Origin: Balanoglossus misakiensis
Lineage: Eukaryota > Hemichordata
Assembly: GCA_040954595.2 (NCBI GenBank)
Contig: CM082591.2
Location: 9,424,001-9,488,000 of the forward strand
Direction: 5' to 3'
DNA length: 64,000 bases
The notes below the pieces were generated by a model that searched no databases, was not told the origin of the DNA, and saw only the letters and a list, made by a program, of their open reading frames with translations. The translations under genes and the position numbers were made by a program. Positions 49,809 to 59,894 of the stretch are shown one piece after another (the stretch's first letter is position 1; each line of letters begins with the position of its first letter).

Positions 49809-50557
49809 GTTGTTTCACACGGCGACAGTATCTACGACTCAGAAAAGGGCGGAATTTTGGCATGGAACGGGTGGTATCGATGCTGATCTGTTAATACAGT
49901 TTTGCATTTGTGTGAAACAAGGCAAAGATCTTCTGAACTTCAAAAGGCGACTGCGCCGTGACCTTTTTGACAGGTATTCAATCACCTTTACCGTACCGGT
50001 GGTTCCGCTTGTTTTAAGAGTAAACATACCGTGGCTGTTATTGGTAAGCACTGTAATCCGTTTGCTCAATTTCGGTTAAAGCATTCGGATAATGGAAGAT
50101 TACAAACAACAGGATTAATTTCTACAATCACGGGGGAGACAAAATTTGCTACTGTACCACGAATAACGCAATGTATTTCTCCCAAAAACAACCATTTACC
50201 GTCGAATGAAGCCAACTGCACATGTGCTAGTTACATATGAATAATTGTTAACAACTTTATTACATATTAACAATACACTTCGCATGACACTGTCAAAGCC
50301 AAGGAGATCAAATTGTCATAACAGGGTTATCGCAAGTTAAACAAAAGGGGCTATAAACCCCAGAGATTTCAAGTTCACACACGTATGCAAAACACCAATC
50401 TGATTAAAATCAGATGTAGGGAACGGCGACGTGTTATTTTTATGCTGTCGCCTCAGGCAAAACACCATTTTTAAGTTTCTCCCCATACTGGTTTATACAG
50501 CTAACACACGTATATTACTGTGTAATTGCAAGCATTGCCAACGATAAAAGACCTTAC

Positions 50558-50672
50558 CATTAGTTATTTCATCCGCAATATTGGCCAAGAAATCAACAAA
50601 CGGGTCTATTTTCTGTCTCTTGGCATCTGACTTATCACCTTCCTCCTGACTACTTCCTTGTGCCTCCGCCAT
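50558..50672 (-). CDS. NLR first exon (start)
   Basis: ATG at 50672, then MAEAQGSSQEEGDKSDAKRQ and PFVDFLANIADEITN, donor GTAAGG. The leftover G plus AT of the next exon gives Asp. Intact itself but part of a broken gene. Confidence 0.65.
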
Positions 50673-50934
50673 GATGGAATCGATGAGATTTAACCTCAGT
50701 ATACTGCCAGCAAGTGCCCGTTGTTAAAAATCTTTCCTTTTCTCATGTTTTTGTATTTGTGCACACATGCAAGTCGTCTCTGTGTTTTTTTTTCTTTCTT
50801 TTTAGGCGCCAGTATTCCAGTATGTGATCGACTATATTGCGACGTAAATTGGTAAATTGTCTATCAGTCTGAAGCCCCTATGCGTACACTGGGCTTCCTG
50901 GATGTTTAATACTGAATGGCAATGCAGATTTCAA

Positions 50935-51613
50935 TCAAGTCCAACATTCGAAATTGATTGGTAATACTAATATTTAGTAAGGAGTATTTCAACACTGTTG
51001 TTCCAGTCATTATTATGACAAGACGTAAACAGAACTTTATTTGGAAAAGACATACAGATCGACATCGACGTACATGGATGGAAACTATTCTAAATAAACG
51101 AATAACTTCACCGGATGAAACCATATAAATGATATCATGTTGATAGAGAATCCCCTTGAACATTTATGCATTTGACGACCGAATTTTTTTGGGTTGTCTG
51201 TCTTTTCATATTTATTTCATGTCGACTCTTCATTTTGTTCATTTTGGAAGCGTTGAAATTGGACCAAAATATTGCATTTCCATATAGTTGATGAAAACAA
51301 AAAATTTTGTACATGTGCGACAGTTGTCCTTTTTAGTCGCCTACTTTTGAAATTACTTTGTTCTGTGTATCTGTATAAGATATGCCTAATATTTTAATAA
51401 AGTCAATATAACATATATAACTAATATTCTGAAATCAAACATACATACATGTACTATTCACATCTGGTTTGAGGTCAGCAAAGATCATTACCCGCTCATG
51501 TGTGTTTGAGCTCAGGCACGGGTGACAGAAATCTCAAGTACAAAACAACACTGGCAATGTATGAAACATTTGTAATTTTTTCTTCGTCAAATTTTTGCCT
51601 ATTAGAATTGTAA
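50935..51613 (+). repeat. Direct repeat B flanking the NLR pseudogene (empty site)
   Basis: Homologous to 44809-46050 without the 575-bp insertion; AAATAAACGAATAACTTCAC spans the empty site. Confidence 0.85.
51015..51128 (+). CDS. Small terminal-type exon, unknown protein
   Basis: Open from acceptor TGTTGTTCCAG (51006) through an ATG at 51015: MTRRKQNFIWKRHTDRHRRT, then ILNKRITSPDETI and TAA. It is basic, His/Arg-rich and kept in both direct repeats with several amino-acid changes. It may be a last exon of a duplicated gene or a repeat-borne frame. Not recognised. Confidence 0.4.
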   Translation: MTRRKQNFIWKRHTDRHRRTWMETILNKRITSPDETI

Positions 51614-51683
51614 AAGATTTTCCTTCTCCTTTGCGAATATCATGACATGTGTACATTGATTGGTTATCGGCATTATTTATTCT

Positions 51684-52020
51684 GAATTATATTATATCAT
51701 GCTACCGTCCGCAATGCTGATTGGACGAGAGCTCAATCCAGCGATGCTAAAATAGTCATATAGCACTGCTGGCAGTGCTAAAACGGGCCCCTGAACTAGC
51801 ATGCGGCGCCAGCAAAAGTGTGCGGTTAAACCACAGTCGCGCGTGTTTAAACCAAATAAATAAAACAAAAATACTGTTGAATTAACGGACGTTTTATTTT
51901 GGAACTGCTCTGTGGAAATATTTGTCACTTTGCCATGCGCGATGCCCGTCTTGTCACTTTTTGTCGTCTACTTCATGTTTAACCCTCGATCCCGGCCGCT
52001 CGTGTTTACATTCATCGTCG
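51684..52020 (+). mobile_element. Hairpin-ended element, second copy, left part
   Basis: ATTATATTATATCATGCTACCGTCC to ACATTCATCGTCGC, closely similar to 44972-45318. Interrupted by the LTR element; continues at 55035-55258. Confidence 0.88.
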
Positions 52021-52024
52021 CCAT

Positions 52025-52553
52025 TATTACGGCTGGTTTCTCATGATTGTTCATGCATCGGGGAATCTGTAGCGATGAGGTATCGGGCTCTGACGAGAAC
52101 AGTGATCCACGGAGACACGTATCTGATTCACGTTCATTTATTGTCCGGAATTATATAGTACATCAAATACGCCCAGTAAAGTACATGAGGAAGGGAACGA
52201 GCTCAGTAGCCTGAGGTACTCCCATCTCCCGTTAGATTATTCTTCCTAACTTTGGAAACAAAGTTCTCTTATAATTACTTTTCTCAAGGCGTGGTTAATA
52301 ATGTAAAATATCACAAATACAATGTGTTACAATTTCATTGGGCATCAGTCAACTCTATACGTACCAATTTACATAAAGTGTTATATAACAAAGTCAGTTC
52401 GGTGATGATTGACAATCAGAGCAGTCAGGTAAACACCCGCTCTCCCTATCTACTTCAAATACATAAAATCAAATACTATCAAACATTGACATTCCCGAGC
52501 TCTGGCTTAATTAACCCTTGAAATCGTATTTGACCTTTATACAGATCGTAACA
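52025..52553 (-). repeat. 3' LTR of the gag-only element
   Basis: Starts TGTTACGATC on the minus strand. It ends CCGTAATA directly at the target duplication, lacking the CA seen after the other LTR. Confidence 0.93.
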
Positions 52554-53554
52554 CTCCCCTCCTTTTAAACCAATGCGTCCCGCATTGGACACAAATCTCT
52601 TAAAGAGCAGTACACCAAGGGTAATCGTTCAATTCCACCCCAAGAATATATAAGATGTACCGTATGATTTTGAAATGTAAGAGTACAATATATATAACAA
52701 AATTGAAGTAAAATATTCGAAAAAATCGAGTCATGCCTATGAAGTGATCGTCTTGAAAAATTACAAAATTACAATACAAAAATTACTACAGAATAAAAGT
52801 ACATATAAACTTAAAATAGTATGTGCTCATAAAACCTTCGCACACATATCCACCTACTAATATAACCTCTAATAAAATCGCAACTCCTTCTGTAAACCCA
52901 TAAAACGTTGTATCCATCATTCAACACAATCTGAATATCTGTTGTCTTATTGACTCAAAAGAAACTCTCTTGCATTCTTTTACATCGAACGATCATCCGA
53001 CATTCCTTATTCTCGAGTTACGTCATGTCGGGCAAATTCAATAACCTTTAAAAATTTAAAACTGAAACATCTTAGCGTTTTGTCAAAAATCCACTCTTTA
53101 CAACTTCGAAAATGGCATTTTCTTCATTCGAAAATGGGATTTTCTTTGGTTTCTTTATACAAACACATAGCCATTAAAAGGGGCTATTTACACAAATTGG
53201 ACCATCTATTTTAGGTCATCAAACGAAAGGCAAATTTAACTCACAACATTTTTCTCCAATGTTAAAATCTCTGCAACTTCAAACTTCACTGGTAATTTCT
53301 TTACAACTTAAATACATCAACACATTTAAACAGAGTGACACGGGAACCAGGTTGCACAGCACTTACAACTAAACTCAGCAAACAATGGATAATAAAATGT
53401 CATTCGACAACTTACGTAACATTAAACGAATCAAGGGACACGCCAATCGTACACTCACTCATACAGGCCGGCATACACTCATACCTCTCAGTCATATTCA
53501 AATATTCATTTCAATCAACCACGTGTCTCCCTTTTCCGTTTTTTTTTCTCTCTG
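52554..53554. other. Non-coding interior of the LTR element
   Basis: AT-rich with scattered stops in all frames; no pol remnant recognised. Confidence 0.6.
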
Positions 53555-54487
53555 TTACGCATATTTTGAACAATTTCTAGCTATATGATCGTAACGCCCA
53601 CAATTAAAACATGCACGGGAATTAAATTGACTATGTCGAGGAAAACGTTGGGTAGAGTGCCCAGTAAAATCATATCTGTTCCTCTTTACCTTATAGTCTA
53701 TTGTTCGTTCTCTTGCTCTGTAATTCGGCGATTTCTTCTCTCTTTTTGTCGATCGTCCTCGATGATCTGCCGCGCTTGATTTGGTCTTCATTTCTTCATC
53801 TTCTTGTTTCATCTCGTCAATCCGTGTTGAGATTTGTTGTAAAAGACCCGCTTCTGGCTCGTCTGTCTCTGGTAATCCTGCCACGACCTCTGCTGTTCGA
53901 GCATGTTTGTACGCTGTTTCGAAGTCCTTAGGTGACATTCCCGCTACGAACTTTAGTATGTCCGGTCTCAGTCCGTTCATGAAGAAAGATAGTAGTTCCT
54001 CATCAGTCTTTTTCGCTTTTTCTGCTTTTTCGCATATTAATTCCGCATATTGTTCAACAGTCTGGTCCGGCAGTTGCTTCAGGCGAAACAGTTTCTCGTC
54101 ATACAGCCACATCGGACCGCACTTATCAAAACGAGCGAGGAAGACATTTTGCAGTGTCGTCAAGTCATTTTTCTTTTCAGCAGACAGTCTGTAGAACCAT
54201 CGCTCCGCTTCACCAGTCAAATATAGTCCGATTCCTTTAAGCCGTTTCTCGTCTGACCATTGCTTAAAGTCAGCAAAGTCTATATATTTTTTCCACCATC
54301 GGTGTGCATTCTCAGTCTCTGTACCCGAAAAGAAACCTGGGCCTACCTGACCTCCAGCTCTGAGTGTAACCTGTCGTATTTCCGATAATTGACTGTTCAT
54401 GTCGTTTAGCATCTCGCGATCCATGCTGTAATCTTTCCGCTGGACGTCGCCGTTTCTGTCTCCGATGGATTTGTTTCGTCTACCCAC
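53555..54487 (-). CDS. gag: Gag protein of the LTR element (310 aa, intact)
   Basis: ATG at 54487, stop at 53555, no lesion. The capsid-type region contains WWKKYIDFADFKQWSDEKR, LYLTGEAERWFYRL and LPDQTVEQYAE, as in Ty3/gypsy gag proteins. It ends in a zinc knuckle CFNCGRYDHIARNC (C-x2-C-x4-H-x4-C, residues 293-306), which binds RNA. About 1 kb of non-coding sequence separates it from the 3' LTR where pol would be expected. Confidence 0.93.
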   Translation of the reverse strand: MGRRNKSIGDRNGDVQRKDYSMDREMLNDMNSQLSEIRQVTLRAGGQVGPGFFSGTETENAHRWWKKYIDFADFKQWSDEKRLKGIGLYLTGEAERWFYRLSAEKKNDLTTLQNVFLARFDKCGPMWLYDEKLFRLKQLPDQTVEQYAELICEKAEKAKKTDEELLSFFMNGLRPDILKFVAGMSPKDFETAYKHARTAEVVAGLPETDEPEAGLLQQISTRIDEMKQEDEEMKTKSSAADHRGRSTKREKKSPNYRARERTIDYKVKRNRYDFTGHSTQRFPRHSQFNSRACFNCGRYDHIARNCSKYA

Positions 54488-54501
54488 GTATCTCCACCAT
54501 G

Positions 54502-55030
54502 TATTACGGCTGGTTTCTCATGATTGTTCATGCATCGGGGAATCTGTAGCGATGAGGTATCGGGCTCTGACGAGAACAGTGATCCACGGAGACACGTATC
54601 TGATTCACGTTCATTTATTGTCCGGAATTATATAGTACATCAAATACGCCCAGTAAAGTACATGAGGAAGGGAACGAGCTCAGTAGCCTGAGGTACTCCC
54701 ATCTCCCGTTAGATTATTCTTCCTAACTTTGGAAACAAAGTTCTCTTATAATTACTTTTCTCAAGGCGTGGTTAATAATGTAAAATATCACAAATACAAT
54801 GTGTTACAATTTCATTGGGCATCAGTCAACTCTATACGTACCAATTTACATAAAGTGTTATATAACAAAGTCAGTTCGGTGATGATTGACAATCAGAGCA
54901 GTCAGGTAAACACCCGCTCTCCCTATCTACTTCAAATACATAAAATCAAATACTATCAAACATTGACATTCCCGAGCTCTGGCTTAATTAACCCTTGAAA
55001 TCGTATTTGACCTTTATACAGATCGTAACA
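54502..55030 (-). repeat. 5' LTR of the gag-only element
   Basis: Same sequence as the other LTR at an offset of 2477 bp. On the minus strand it is followed by CA and then the primer-binding site. Confidence 0.93.
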
Positions 55031-55034
55031 CCAT

Positions 55035-55258
55035 GTTGCAATGTTGGTTCACGATCGTAATTTCTCTTTCTGACGCCGTTTCGGTAAGAAAATGACACTG
55101 ATATGCCACAAAAAACAATTGTTGATATAATATAATAGCAATAACCCCCGCCTCAGTCAGGTATACACTCGATTTGGGTACAATTCGCTCCATATAGCAC
55201 TCGCCTGATGGCTCGTGCTATATGTCTCGAATTGTACCCAAATCTCGGGTTATTGCTT
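55035..55258 (+). mobile_element. Hairpin-ended element, second copy, right part
   Basis: TTGGTTCACGATCGTAATTT...GAAAATGACACTGATATGCC then palindrome P4 and TTGCTTAA. An extra TTGCAATG lies next to the LTR element. Confidence 0.87.
55137..55257. repeat. Long palindrome P4 with two pairs of CTCG boxes
   Basis: AGCAATAACCC pairs with GGGTTATTGCT, GATTTGGGTACAATTCG with its inverse, and CATATAGCAC likewise. CTCG at 55168/55244 and at 55200/55212 has the same orientation on both arms. A third pyrimidine bulge (CTC opposite TCT) lies between. The left arm has an extra ~20 nt (CCGCCTCAGTCAGGTATACA) without partner. Confidence 0.9.
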
Positions 55259-55262
55259 AATC

Positions 55263-55380
55263 TTTACGGCCCTGATACGGGTTTTGCGGCCCGAGGTCGT
55301 ACGGCGGAAGCGCCCGACCGCAGGGAGGGCGCGAATCGCCGTACGACCGAGGGCCGCAAAACCCGTATCAGGGCCGTAAA
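55263..55380. repeat. Long palindrome P5 with same-orientation CGAG boxes
   Basis: TTTACGGCCCTGATACGGGT and TTTGCGGCC are exactly inverted at the right. CGAG occurs at 55292-55295 and 55348-55351 in the same direction, followed by the exact stem GTCGTACGGCG. GC-rich. Starts 5 bp after P4. Confidence 0.92.
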
Positions 55381-56262
55381 GGTTTTATCATATGCCTTTT
55401 TGAAAGATAATCTACAAGAAATTAATAAAAATACACATTCTGTAATATTTTGGAATGTAAATATTACGTTTTTATCTATCGTTTTGAAGTGATCAATCCC
55501 GTAGCATAGAGCCGTATTCCTCCAGTTCTTGCGGAGTGATATGCACGATGCCATTTGTTTACATTCTATTGCGCGTGAGATATAGACGCGCTCGAACTCA
55601 CACAGTCGAGCGCGAGCAAAACATTATTTTTTCTTCGCGACGATCGACGCTGACAGTCACACATTAATCAAATCAAATCATCAATTTTACTATTCATATT
55701 TCCAAATAAAGCTCTACAACATGCAGCGATTGTGGAAGAGGATGTGATTCGGTAGCGGCATAGGACGTACACACACTGCAAGTGCACTAGTCACTGACAC
55801 CACACCAGAAAAATTAAATTCAGAACGTAGCAACGGCAACTTTCGAATCTCGCGCAATAAACACAAAACTAGTTCCGGATAGTGAACGCGTCTTCCAAAT
55901 ATGGTCACCGGGCCGGGGCGTGATAAGCAAAAAAACTGCACGGATGTGAGGGCGCTTTCCCCCATAGACTTTACATGGGCACGTGAATATAGGCATATGA
56001 TAATACATATTAAAACATTTCCATGACCCGTACATGACCTTCCAACCCGTGCTGTCAGTATGAATGCGTCAGGTTGTCTAAATGCTCTACAAACACCCCA
56101 AAACTTAAGTGCACCTGTAGTAATTTAATCACTAAACTCAATTAGAAACTTGAAAGTTAACTAATTTTCAGGCGAAATTTTACACATTTCCTGTCCCAAA
56201 ATGTTGAATTCGACAACCACATACAAGGATATGGGGTCACGCGGGGTCATGAAAGTGACTAG
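55381..56262. other. Intergenic, no gene seen
   Basis: Mixed composition, no supported exon on either strand. Confidence 0.4.
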
Positions 56263-56323
56263 CTGCAATGATTGTAGCGGGTGCTGCTAGGTTACCTAGC
56301 AGCACCCGCTACAATCATTGCAG
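56263..56323. repeat. Perfect 61-bp palindrome
   Basis: Two exact 30-base arms (CTGCAATGATTGTAGCGGGT...) around a single T at 56293. No CTCG box. Confidence 0.95.
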
Positions 56324-56356
56324 ATAGAAATTGACTTATTTATCATGATAACATGA

Positions 56357-56593
56357 TCAGCTGTTATCGAGACACGGGGTCATGAGCAGATGTCTTACCC
56401 AGTCTTCGCAAAGTTTGTCCAATATTTCATGATCTTCAGCGACATAGTGACCTCCTATGGTGGCATTGTCCAGTTCTTCAGCCTCAGGCCAAAGTGACCT
56501 CCGAACGCCTACTGGAGATCTTTCCCTTGGGCAGCCTTCATCCATATGATTCGCCACAGTGAGTTTTGCAGGTATGTGAGACAGGTGGTACAT
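56357..56593 (-). CDS. Unrecognised coding candidate (78 aa)
   Basis: ATG at 56593, stop at 56357, bounded upstream by TGA. It contains VGVRRSLWPEAEELDNATIG and EDHEILDKLCEDWVRHLLMT, a soluble acidic-helical composition unlike the surrounding AT-rich DNA. No domain recognised. It may be a last exon, since CACTGAAAG just upstream could serve as a weak acceptor. Confidence 0.35.
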   Translation of the reverse strand: MYHLSHIPAKLTVANHMDEGCPRERSPVGVRRSLWPEAEELDNATIGGHYVAEDHEILDKLCEDWVRHLLMTPCLDNS

Positions 56594-56986
56594 GTATACA
56601 TTGGCTCCAGCTTGCTTTCAGTGTAAAGAATATTCTCGCAAACTGAACTTTTCTAGAATGGGTCTCACTCTCACAAAAGCGTACAGAGCTGACGATGACG
56701 CTTCGAGTCCAATTTATGTGACGGGCAAGATTATGATGGCAAGGCACAACTTGAGTGTACGCAAAGAACTTACCTGAAGCGGAGAAATAGACCCAGTGAA
56801 ATGTCTTTCAGGATAAACAAAACTTAACAGAAAATTGAATATTCAACGGAGCTGAAAAATCCAAGTCTCAAATCATGGTTGGAGTACCAGAACTTTCAAT
56901 TTTCCCACTATGCCTTGCGATAAAACTGTTCTCATCTAGCAGCAAGCGCCATCTACGTTCGAATCTCTCTCTCTCTCTCTCATATG

Positions 56987-57598
56987 TCAAAACTTTATTA
57001 CATTACCATACATATGCCTAGGCGACTGGTACGATGCGTGCGGCGATGATGATGTAGACTGTGATGTCTCCGCTGGTATTATTATTTGCGTTGCCACAAT
57101 TCTTGGGATGGCCCCCGTCCATGTTGACATTCGTGGCGGGGCCGAAGAAGCGATGCCGTAAGGGTACGGAGCCGCCATCGGATGTCGGTCTGAGAGGCTG
57201 CTGTGATATCTACACGAATTCGCTTCGACCGGGGCAATTAAATCTTCCACACGGTAGCCCATTTTCTTGCTTTCGCCGAAATGTGGATTGCAATACCTCG
57301 GCCGGTAGTCTGACGGACGTACTCCGTAGGCTGGATTTCTCGGTGGGGATCGAGATTGGGCGGAGTAGATGGGATTTCTTTTCTGGCGTTGCGCGGCATG
57401 GCCGCCGTTACCTTCGCAAAATTGACGAAATGTGTTTTTCAGAGACGACATCGGAAAACTTAGATCAAACGGGTCACTTTCGCAAGTCGCCGGCGCCGTA
57501 GTACCACGTTTTAAAGCGTGCGCGTCTTGCGTGTATGAATGAATCTGACTTGAGTTGAAACTTTGTGATCCAATCAAGCATCCTTTTCTGTAGAAGAA
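56987..57598 (-). CDS. Unrecognised protein, long terminal exon or single-exon gene
   Basis: About 200 codons open from CTTCTACAG (57599) to TAA at 56987, GC-richer than its neighbours. It contains SESDPF-like acidic stretches, FRQFCEGNGGHAAQRQKRNP, Pro/Tyr-rich NPAYGVRPSDYRPRYC and a Ser-rich tail SQSTSSSPHASYQSPRHMYG. It looks largely disordered. An ATG at 57608 gives MEASSTEK but needs a one-base shift to join, so this is either an exon after the acceptor or a frameshifted start. A TATATA motif lies about 130 bp upstream on the minus strand (near 57740). Confidence 0.5.
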   Translation of the reverse strand, partial: FFYRKGCLIGSQSFNSSQIHSYTQDAHALKRGTTAPATCESDPFDLSFPMSSLKNTFRQFCEGNGGHAAQRQKRNPIYSAQSRSPPRNPAYGVRPSDYRPRYCNPHFGESKKMGYRVEDLIAPVEANSCRYHSSLSDRHPMAAPYPYGIASSAPPRMSTWTGAIPRIVATQIIIPAETSQSTSSSPHASYQSPRHMYGNVIKF

Positions 57599-57608
57599 GC
57601 TTCCATTC

Positions 57609-58455
57609 TTGGAGTGGGTGGGGAAGAGTTGACAAAATAACTTGTGGAATCAAAGTATTCGCCTCCTCATAACTTCACCGATTTCTGAGGTGAATGTATT
57701 TCATAAATTGCCACCTCCATATCCTACCGTCATCGGAAGGTATATAAACAGATGAGAACTTCAATGAGACCAAAGTTGGTTAGACGCACCATCACCAAGT
57801 ACCCGGTGGACGCGTCCTAACCGTGGGCGTTTCAGAGATGATTGACAGAGCAAATCAATCGAAAAGGCTGACACGTGCCAAGTACAATACCTGTCAATTA
57901 TATCTCAGAATTGGGTTTCAAAAGAACCAACTTATTACTTTTTTCTATCAGAAAGACATAACACTTTACTGATCTGTCTTTCGTATACATTTTGCCTGAT
58001 TATGGATAGGCCTATTTTACTGAAGAAAGGGGCCAACCAATAACAAATTTTACCACAAAAACGGTATTTCGATGAATACGAAAGGTTTCGCGGGTGACGT
58101 CATACGAGGGCCATAAAAATGTACATATACGCCTACCATACGGGTAAGCGGTGGTGTCATCTCTGTAATTCTTAGCCAATTATAATAGATTTTCATGGGT
58201 GAAAATTCAAGGCTAGGAAAAAATGGACAGCGTCATCCGGTTTTGAACCAACTTCAGCTGATTATGTATCGTGTATGTCGTTTTCGCAATTTTATAAAAG
58301 TAGAGAAGATCTTCAAATAAATTACTGATCCATCTAGAACTATGTACAACTTCTTCTACAATAATTCAGCGTGTGTATAAAATTTTATAAACAAGCGAAC
58401 AAACGTGTGAGGTGTTGTTGCCCCACCGAGAAATATACCCCATCACCACTACCCT
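57609..58455. other. Upstream/intergenic region
   Basis: Contains the possible TATA motif near 57740 (minus strand). Otherwise nothing supported. Confidence 0.4.
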
Positions 58456-59660
58456 AGGAGATAGGTGCAGTTAATCAGAATTTTTGGTAAGGAAGGTTTG
58501 AGAAGTCCATTCTATGTAAAAAATGGTGCTGATTCCAAAAATGTCAGTCTTATTGACCCCACTCAAGACAAAATTGCCATTTTGGCCATTTTTAACCCAA
58601 AAATGGTCTTTTTTAGAAAACACTAAAAACACACTGTTTTCGTCACATTCTGAGATCTGATGACATATGATATGCTTATTCTATGTAAAATTTGGTGAAT
58701 ATTACGAAAAAAGTAGTCCGATTGACCCAAAACAACAGAAAATTGCCTTTTTGACCATTTTTTGCCCAAAAAACGTCATTTTTAGAAAACATTTAAAACA
58801 CACGGTTTTCTTCATAATGATTGATCTGGTGATATATGGAATGTCAATTCTATGTTAAAAGTGGTGACTTTTAAAAATAAAGCAGTCTTTTTTGGCCTCA
58901 ATCAATACAAAAATGCCATTTTTGGCCACTTTTTGAGGTCAAAAAAGGTCATTTTTACAAAAAAAACTAAAAATAAATTGTGTTTTACATATTCAGAGAT
59001 CATTGGATATATGAAATGTCCATTCTATGTAAAAAATGGTGCTGATTCCAGAAATAGCAGTCTTATTGACCCTACTCAAGAAAAAAATGCCATTTTTGCC
59101 ACTTTTTGCCCAAAAACGTCATTTTTAGAAAACACTCAAAATTTATATATTTTCTTCACTTTCGGAGATCTGATAATGTATTATATGCCCACCCTATGTA
59201 AAATTTGGTGATTATTCCAAAAAAGCAGATTTATTGACCCAACCTAATGCAAAAATGCCCTTTTGGAAAGTTTTTGCCCAAAAAGGCCATTTTTAGAAAA
59301 CAATTTAAAAACAAACTTTTCATCATAAAGCTCAGAGATCATGTGATATATGAAATGTTCATCCTACGTAAAAAATGGTGCTGATTCCAGAAATAGCAGT
59401 CTTATTGATCCTACTCAAGAAAAAATGCCATTTTTGCCACTTTTTGCCCCAAAAACGTCATTTTCAGAAAACACTCAAAATGTATATATTTTCTTCACTT
59501 TCGGAGATCTGATAATGTATTATATGCCCACTATATGTGAAAAATTTCCAAAAAAGCAGTTTTATTGATGCCACTCAAGATAAAAGTGCCTTTTTGGCAA
59601 TTTTTTGCCCAAAAAGTGTCATTTCTAGAAAATACGAAAAATATGCAATTTTCTTCCCAT
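58456..59660 (+). repeat. Left arm: ~171-bp tandem units
   Basis: About seven units, each with GTCTTATTGACCC, AAAATGCCATTTTTG, GTCATTTTTAGAAAACAC and a GAGATCTGATGATAT-like segment. Open frames across it are repeat artefacts. Confidence 0.9.
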
Positions 59661-59894
59661 TGGTGATCTAATGATAAATAAAAGTAGGGACATTTAAAAA
59701 AAACGCTCTTGCTGACCCCACAGAGGGAAAAAAATGCCATTTTTGGCCTCTTTGCTCAAAAAGGTAACTGTTAGAAAAAATAAATACAAACTTATTCCTT
59801 CATATTCAGAGCCCTTGTGATGTATGTAAATTCGTTTTTTTTTGTGTGTGTGTGTGTGTGCAAAAAATATGCTGATACCAGCACAACGGTCTTA

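Larger units (their letters stand above)
52025..55030 (-). mobile_element. Gag-only LTR retrotransposon, TSD CCAT
   Basis: LTRs 52025-52553 and 54502-55030 (529 bp each) appear identical in sequence. CCAT flanks both sides (52021-52024, 55031-55034). On the minus strand TGGTGGAGATACG follows the 5' LTR as a primer-binding site, and AAAAGGAGGGGAG precedes the 3' LTR as polypurine tract. The 1.95 kb interior codes only for gag; no protease, RT or integrase is present. It must use enzymes of another gypsy element. Confidence 0.95.

Noticed and set aside
44809-51613. The two direct repeats as LTRs of one large retrotransposon
   Set aside because: The interval between them holds an NLR pseudogene, with no gag or pol, no primer-binding site and no TG...CA ends.
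52252-54998. Two identical 89-codon frames in the LTRs as genes
   Set aside because: They are part of the duplicated LTR sequence; the true gene of the element is on the minus strand.
58667-59568. Frames with recurring SYVKNGADSRNSSLIDP-like peptides
   Set aside because: They come from the 171-bp tandem units, occur on both arms, and lack starts and conserved composition expected of a gene.
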